Shown: piece after piece, positions 60,716 through 64,000 of the stretch
How positions within the stretch are numbered: the stretch's first letter is position 1
Layout of the letters: each line of letters starts with the position of its first letter
Source of the DNA: Sinosporangium album
GTDB lineage: Bacteria; Actinomycetota; Actinomycetes; Streptosporangiales; Streptosporangiaceae
Assembly: GCF_900100605.1 (NCBI RefSeq)
Contig: NZ_FNCN01000002.1
Span: 12,091-76,090 of the forward strand
DNA length: 64,000 nucleotides
Direction of reading: 5' to 3'
Translations under genes and position numbers: made by a program
Notes under the pieces: generated by a model
Told to the model about the DNA's origin: nothing
The model's input: the letters and a program-made list of their open reading frames with translations, nothing else
The model's database searches: none

Positions 60716-62031
60716 CGGCGTTAGTGTCAGAGATCCTGTTCCCCGGGAAGGACGGCGTGGGCACCGTCCAGCGCTCGATCCTTCCCGGCGGTCTGCGGGT
60801 GGTCACCGAGACCATGCCGACCGTGCGTTCCGTGGCGATCGGCATGTGGGTCGGCATCGGCTCGCGCGACGAGGCCCCGGAGCACACCGGGGCCACCCAT
60901 TTCCTTGAGCACCTGCTGTTCAAGGGCACTCCGACCCGCGACTCGCTGGCGATCTCCTCGGCCATCGAGGGCATCGGCGGCGAGATCAACGCGTTCACCG
61001 CCAAGGAATACACCTGCTACTACGCGCGGGTGCTCGACGATGACCTGCCGCTCGCCATCGACGTGCTGGCCGACGTCGTGACGTCGTCGCTGATCACCCC
61101 CGAGGACGTCGACGCCGAGCGCGGCGTCATCCTCGAAGAGATCGCCATGCACGACGACGACCCGTCGGACGTCGTGCACGAGCAGTTCGCCGCCGAGCTG
61201 TACGGCGACACGCCCATCGGTCGACCGATCCTCGGCACCGTTGACACCATCAACGCGCTGAGCCGCGACCGCATCGTGGAGTACTACCGGCGGTTCTACC
61301 TGCCGACCCGCACGGTCGTCTCGGTGGCGGGCAACATCGTCCACGAGCGGGTCGTCGAGCTGGTCGCCGCCGCCTACGAGCGGGCCGGCAGGCTCGGGGG
61401 CGAGACCGCGCCGGTGCCGCCGAGGATCTCGGGCCCGGGGATCGCGGAGAAGTCCGGCGTCCGTGTGCTCGACCGTCCGACCGAGCAGGCCAACGTGGTG
61501 CTCGGCACCACCGCCATCTCCCGCACCGACGACCGCAGGTTCGCCCTCGGGGTCATGAACGCGGCGCTCGGAGGCGGCATGTCGTCGCGTCTGTTCCAGG
61601 AGATCCGGGAGAAGCGCGGACTGGCGTACTCGACGTACAGCTACGCCTCGCAGTACTCCGACACCGGGCAGTTCGGGATCTACGTGGGATGCCTTCCCTC
61701 GAAGATCGACGACGTGCTCAAGATCTGCCGTGACGAGGTCGCCAGAATCGTCGCCCACGGCATCAGCGAGGACGAGATCCAGCGGGGCAAGGGCCAGATG
61801 CGTGGAGGTCTTGTGCTCGGGCTGGAAGACACCGGCTCCCGTATGTCGAGGATCGGCAAGGGCGAGCTCGTCTACGACCGGCTCCTGACGGTGGACGAGG
61901 TCCTGGACCGCATCGACGCGGTGACCCCGGACGAGATCCTCGAGGTCGCTCGCGACGTCCTGCAGAGGCCGTTCACACTGGCCGTCATCGGCCCTTACGG
62001 CGACAAGGATTTCAGCTCCTTCATCGCGTGA
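60712..62031 (+). CDS. M16-family zinc metallopeptidase
   Basis: A 439-aa processing-peptidase-like protein. Inverted zinc motif HFLEH with His63, Glu66 and His67, followed by the distal Glu in [16 protein letters not shown]; the C-terminal inactive-like half has [24 protein letters not shown]. Secretion signal absent. GTG start overlaps the pnp stop (GTGA), so the two are cotranslated as in many actinobacteria; substrate unknown. Confidence 0.92.
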   Translation: MTALVSEILFPGKDGVGTVQRSILPGGLRVVTETMPTVRSVAIGMWVGIGSRDEAPEHTGATHFLEHLLFKGTPTRDSLAISSAIEGIGGEINAFTAKEYTCYYARVLDDDLPLAIDVLADVVTSSLITPEDVDAERGVILEEIAMHDDDPSDVVHEQFAAELYGDTPIGRPILGTVDTINALSRDRIVEYYRRFYLPTRTVVSVAGNIVHERVVELVAAAYERAGRLGGETAPVPPRISGPGIAEKSGVRVLDRPTEQANVVLGTTAISRTDDRRFALGVMNAALGGGMSSRLFQEIREKRGLAYSTYSYASQYSDTGQFGIYVGCLPSKIDDVLKICRDEVARIVAHGISEDEIQRGKGQMRGGLVLGLEDTGSRMSRIGKGELVYDRLLTVDEVLDRIDAVTPDEILEVARDVLQRPFTLAVIGPYGDKDFSSFIA

Positions 62032-62035
62032 CCGC

Positions 62036-62074
62036 CCGCTCGCCCGGCTCGGAACGACCGAGCCGGGCGAGCGG
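62036..62074 (+). terminator. Hairpin terminator of the pnp-M16 operon
   Basis: A perfect 17-bp stem (62036-62052 with 62058-62074) around AACGA, 4 bp after the stop. No T-tract. Confidence 0.78.
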
Positions 62075-62207
62075 CGCGGTGTGGTATGGGCGGTGCCTGT
62101 GACGCCGCATTTGGCCGAACACGGACCAACAACATGATCGTTCTGCTTGAACACCAGTAAGATGCCACGGTTCAGACAGACGGAGATCCACCCGGAAAGG
62201 GCTGCAC

Positions 62208-62681
62208 GTGGCGCAGAAGGTAATACTGGTTGACGACCTCGACCACTCGGAGGGCGATGATGTGGAGAGGCGGGAGTTCCCACTCCTGAACCGGACCTTC
62301 GCCATCGACCTGTCCGACGCCAACCACAAGCGGCTGAAGGACGCTATCGCGTTCATCGAGGAAGTCCTGGAGAACGCCCGCGAGGTGAAGCAGGCGTCAC
62401 GGTCGAAGAAGGCCGCCGACTCCGCCCCGAGATTGCGCGGCTACACCACCACCGACGTGCGCGAATGGGCACGTGAGCAGGGGCTGGAGGTCCCCGCACG
62501 AGGCAAGATCGCCGACGAGGTCGTTGAGCAGTTCATCGCGGCCCACCCCGACGCGGCCCCCAGCGACTCGCCTGACGAGGTCAAGGCCGACGCCGAGATC
62601 GACGCCGACGCCGACGCCGACGCCGAGATCGAGGCCGAGGTCGAGGCCAAGGACGGCGCAGGGGTCAAGGTCGGGGTCTGA
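62208..62681 (+). CDS. Lsr2-like nucleoid-associated protein with acidic tail
   Basis: A 157-aa divergent Lsr2-family protein. The N-terminal dimerisation part reads KVILVDDLDHSEGDDVERREFPLLNRTFAIDLSDANHKRL, the middle linker is KQASRSKKAADSAPRL, and the C-terminal DNA-binding domain is TTDVREWAREQGLEVPARGKIADEVVEQFIAAHP. The AT-hook-like RGR of classical Lsr2 is RGK here (Arg98-Gly99-Lys100), and a highly acidic tail of about 40 residues (DADADADAEIEAEVEA) follows. GTG at 62208 after GGAAAGGG. It may be a paralogue modulating the main Lsr2 or binding a different target. Confidence 0.82.
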   Translation: MAQKVILVDDLDHSEGDDVERREFPLLNRTFAIDLSDANHKRLKDAIAFIEEVLENAREVKQASRSKKAADSAPRLRGYTTTDVREWAREQGLEVPARGKIADEVVEQFIAAHPDAAPSDSPDEVKADAEIDADADADAEIEAEVEAKDGAGVKVGV

Positions 62682-62812
62682 GTCGAAGGCCCGGCTTGGG
62701 CGGCCTGTTCGAGTCGCACCGCGATAGGGCGGCCGCCGAGCCGGGCCGTCGGCCACGCCCGCGGTGCCGTACCGCATGGTGGCCGCGCCCCTCCAGCGGT
62801 CGCGGTTTATGA

Positions 62813-63652
<840 letters not shown>

Positions 63653-63838
63653 GCCGCCGGGCCATCGCATGCCGCGGGCCTGGGGCCAGGGAAGTCGGGC
63701 CCGCGGGGCAGCGAGATCGCGTGGGCTCGCCTCTGCGAGCCACGCGTCTATGGGGCGGGGCTGGAGTCCCGGGTTTGTGGGTTTGCGGGGGGTTAGGGGC
63801 TGTCGAGGGAAGGGCCGCTATCGCGGCATGGGGTCGTA

Positions 63839-63852
63839 TAAGGTCGCTCGAA
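63839..63852 (+). promoter_or_regulatory. Leaderless promoter -10 box
   Basis: TAAGGT (63839-63844) is followed by seven bases and the ATG of the terminal lipoprotein gene. Confidence 0.45.
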
Positions 63853-64000
63853 TGAGATTCCTCCGGAGTGGATCTGGGCTGGTGGTCGCCTTGTGCGTGA
63901 TCTTGCTCGCTTCGGGCTGCGGCATCCAGGAGGCCGGCAGGTTTCTCGACAGAGCGGAGGCATGTGCCGAGGCGACCGAGACCGCTCAAGGCGTTCTGAC
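63852..64000 (+). CDS. Lipoprotein, truncated by the window end
   Basis: Forty-nine codons are visible: RFLRSGSGLVVALCVILLASGC, a basic n-region, a hydrophobic core and a lipobox-like ASGC with Cys22, then GIQEAGRFLDRAEACAEATE, helical. The frame is open at the window end. Function unknown. Confidence 0.6.
   Translation, partial: MRFLRSGSGLVVALCVILLASGCGIQEAGRFLDRAEACAEATETAQGVL

Overview
The window is a high-GC actinomycete chromosome segment. The evidence is the strong GC bias with long antisense shadow frames, frequent GTG/TTG starts, many start codons 5-7 bases after a TANNNT -10 box (leaderless style), many TetR regulators, an Lsr2-family protein, and a translation block in actinobacterial order (proS, DUF4439 pair, rimP, nusA, ylxR, infB, DUF503, rbfA, nrnA, truB, ribF, rpsO, pnp, M16 peptidase, dapB). 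Protein style suggests Streptosporangiales, which is an inference without a database search. No rRNA, tRNA, CRISPR, insertion sequence or prophage was seen.

Layout. 1-2.8 kb: the 3' end of a collagen-like Gly-X-Y protein and an orphan PotD-like binding lipoprotein. 2.9-9.7 kb: an amine/GABA catabolic group (saccharopine-dehydrogenase-like oxidoreductase, gabT, PucR regulator, TetR regulator, aldehyde dehydrogenase). 9.7-16.5 kb: a secreted trypsin-like protease, the isoprenoid genes dxr and ispG (without the rseP-type protease often found between them), a secreted S33 hydrolase and a DUF4081 acetyltransferase.

16.5-45.3 kb is accessory. It holds a HipA-like kinase coupled to DUF3037; an MMPL exporter with its TetR regulator around a 24-bp palindrome; a secreted guanyl-specific RNase with an adjacent barstar inhibitor; NlpC/P60 and CHAP peptidoglycan-hydrolase-type proteins; a PaaI thioesterase behind a KstR-type operator; an atypical Ser/Thr kinase; an amino-sugar group (beta-lactamase-fold protein, BadF-type GlcNAc kinase, NagZ-type hexosaminidase); a KstR2-like TetR with its operator; a PhoD-like phosphatase; an ATP-grasp ligase; DUF2252; GntR; a GNAT; CutC; and an FprA-type ferredoxin reductase. 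If the usual actinobacterial order is ancestral, this is a roughly 29-kb interruption between the DUF4081 gene and proS.

45.4-64 kb: the conserved translation and RNA-processing run, mostly co-directional and often coupled by 4-base start/stop overlaps, followed by an M16 peptidase, an atypical Lsr2-like protein with an acidic tail, dapB and the start of a lipoprotein gene. The strongest candidates for new biology are the RNase/barstar pair with a hairpin between the genes, the HipA-like/DUF3037 pair, the sterol-type regulators without a visible sterol cluster, and the nagZ control region with a palindromic operator and a possible leaderless seven-codon leader.
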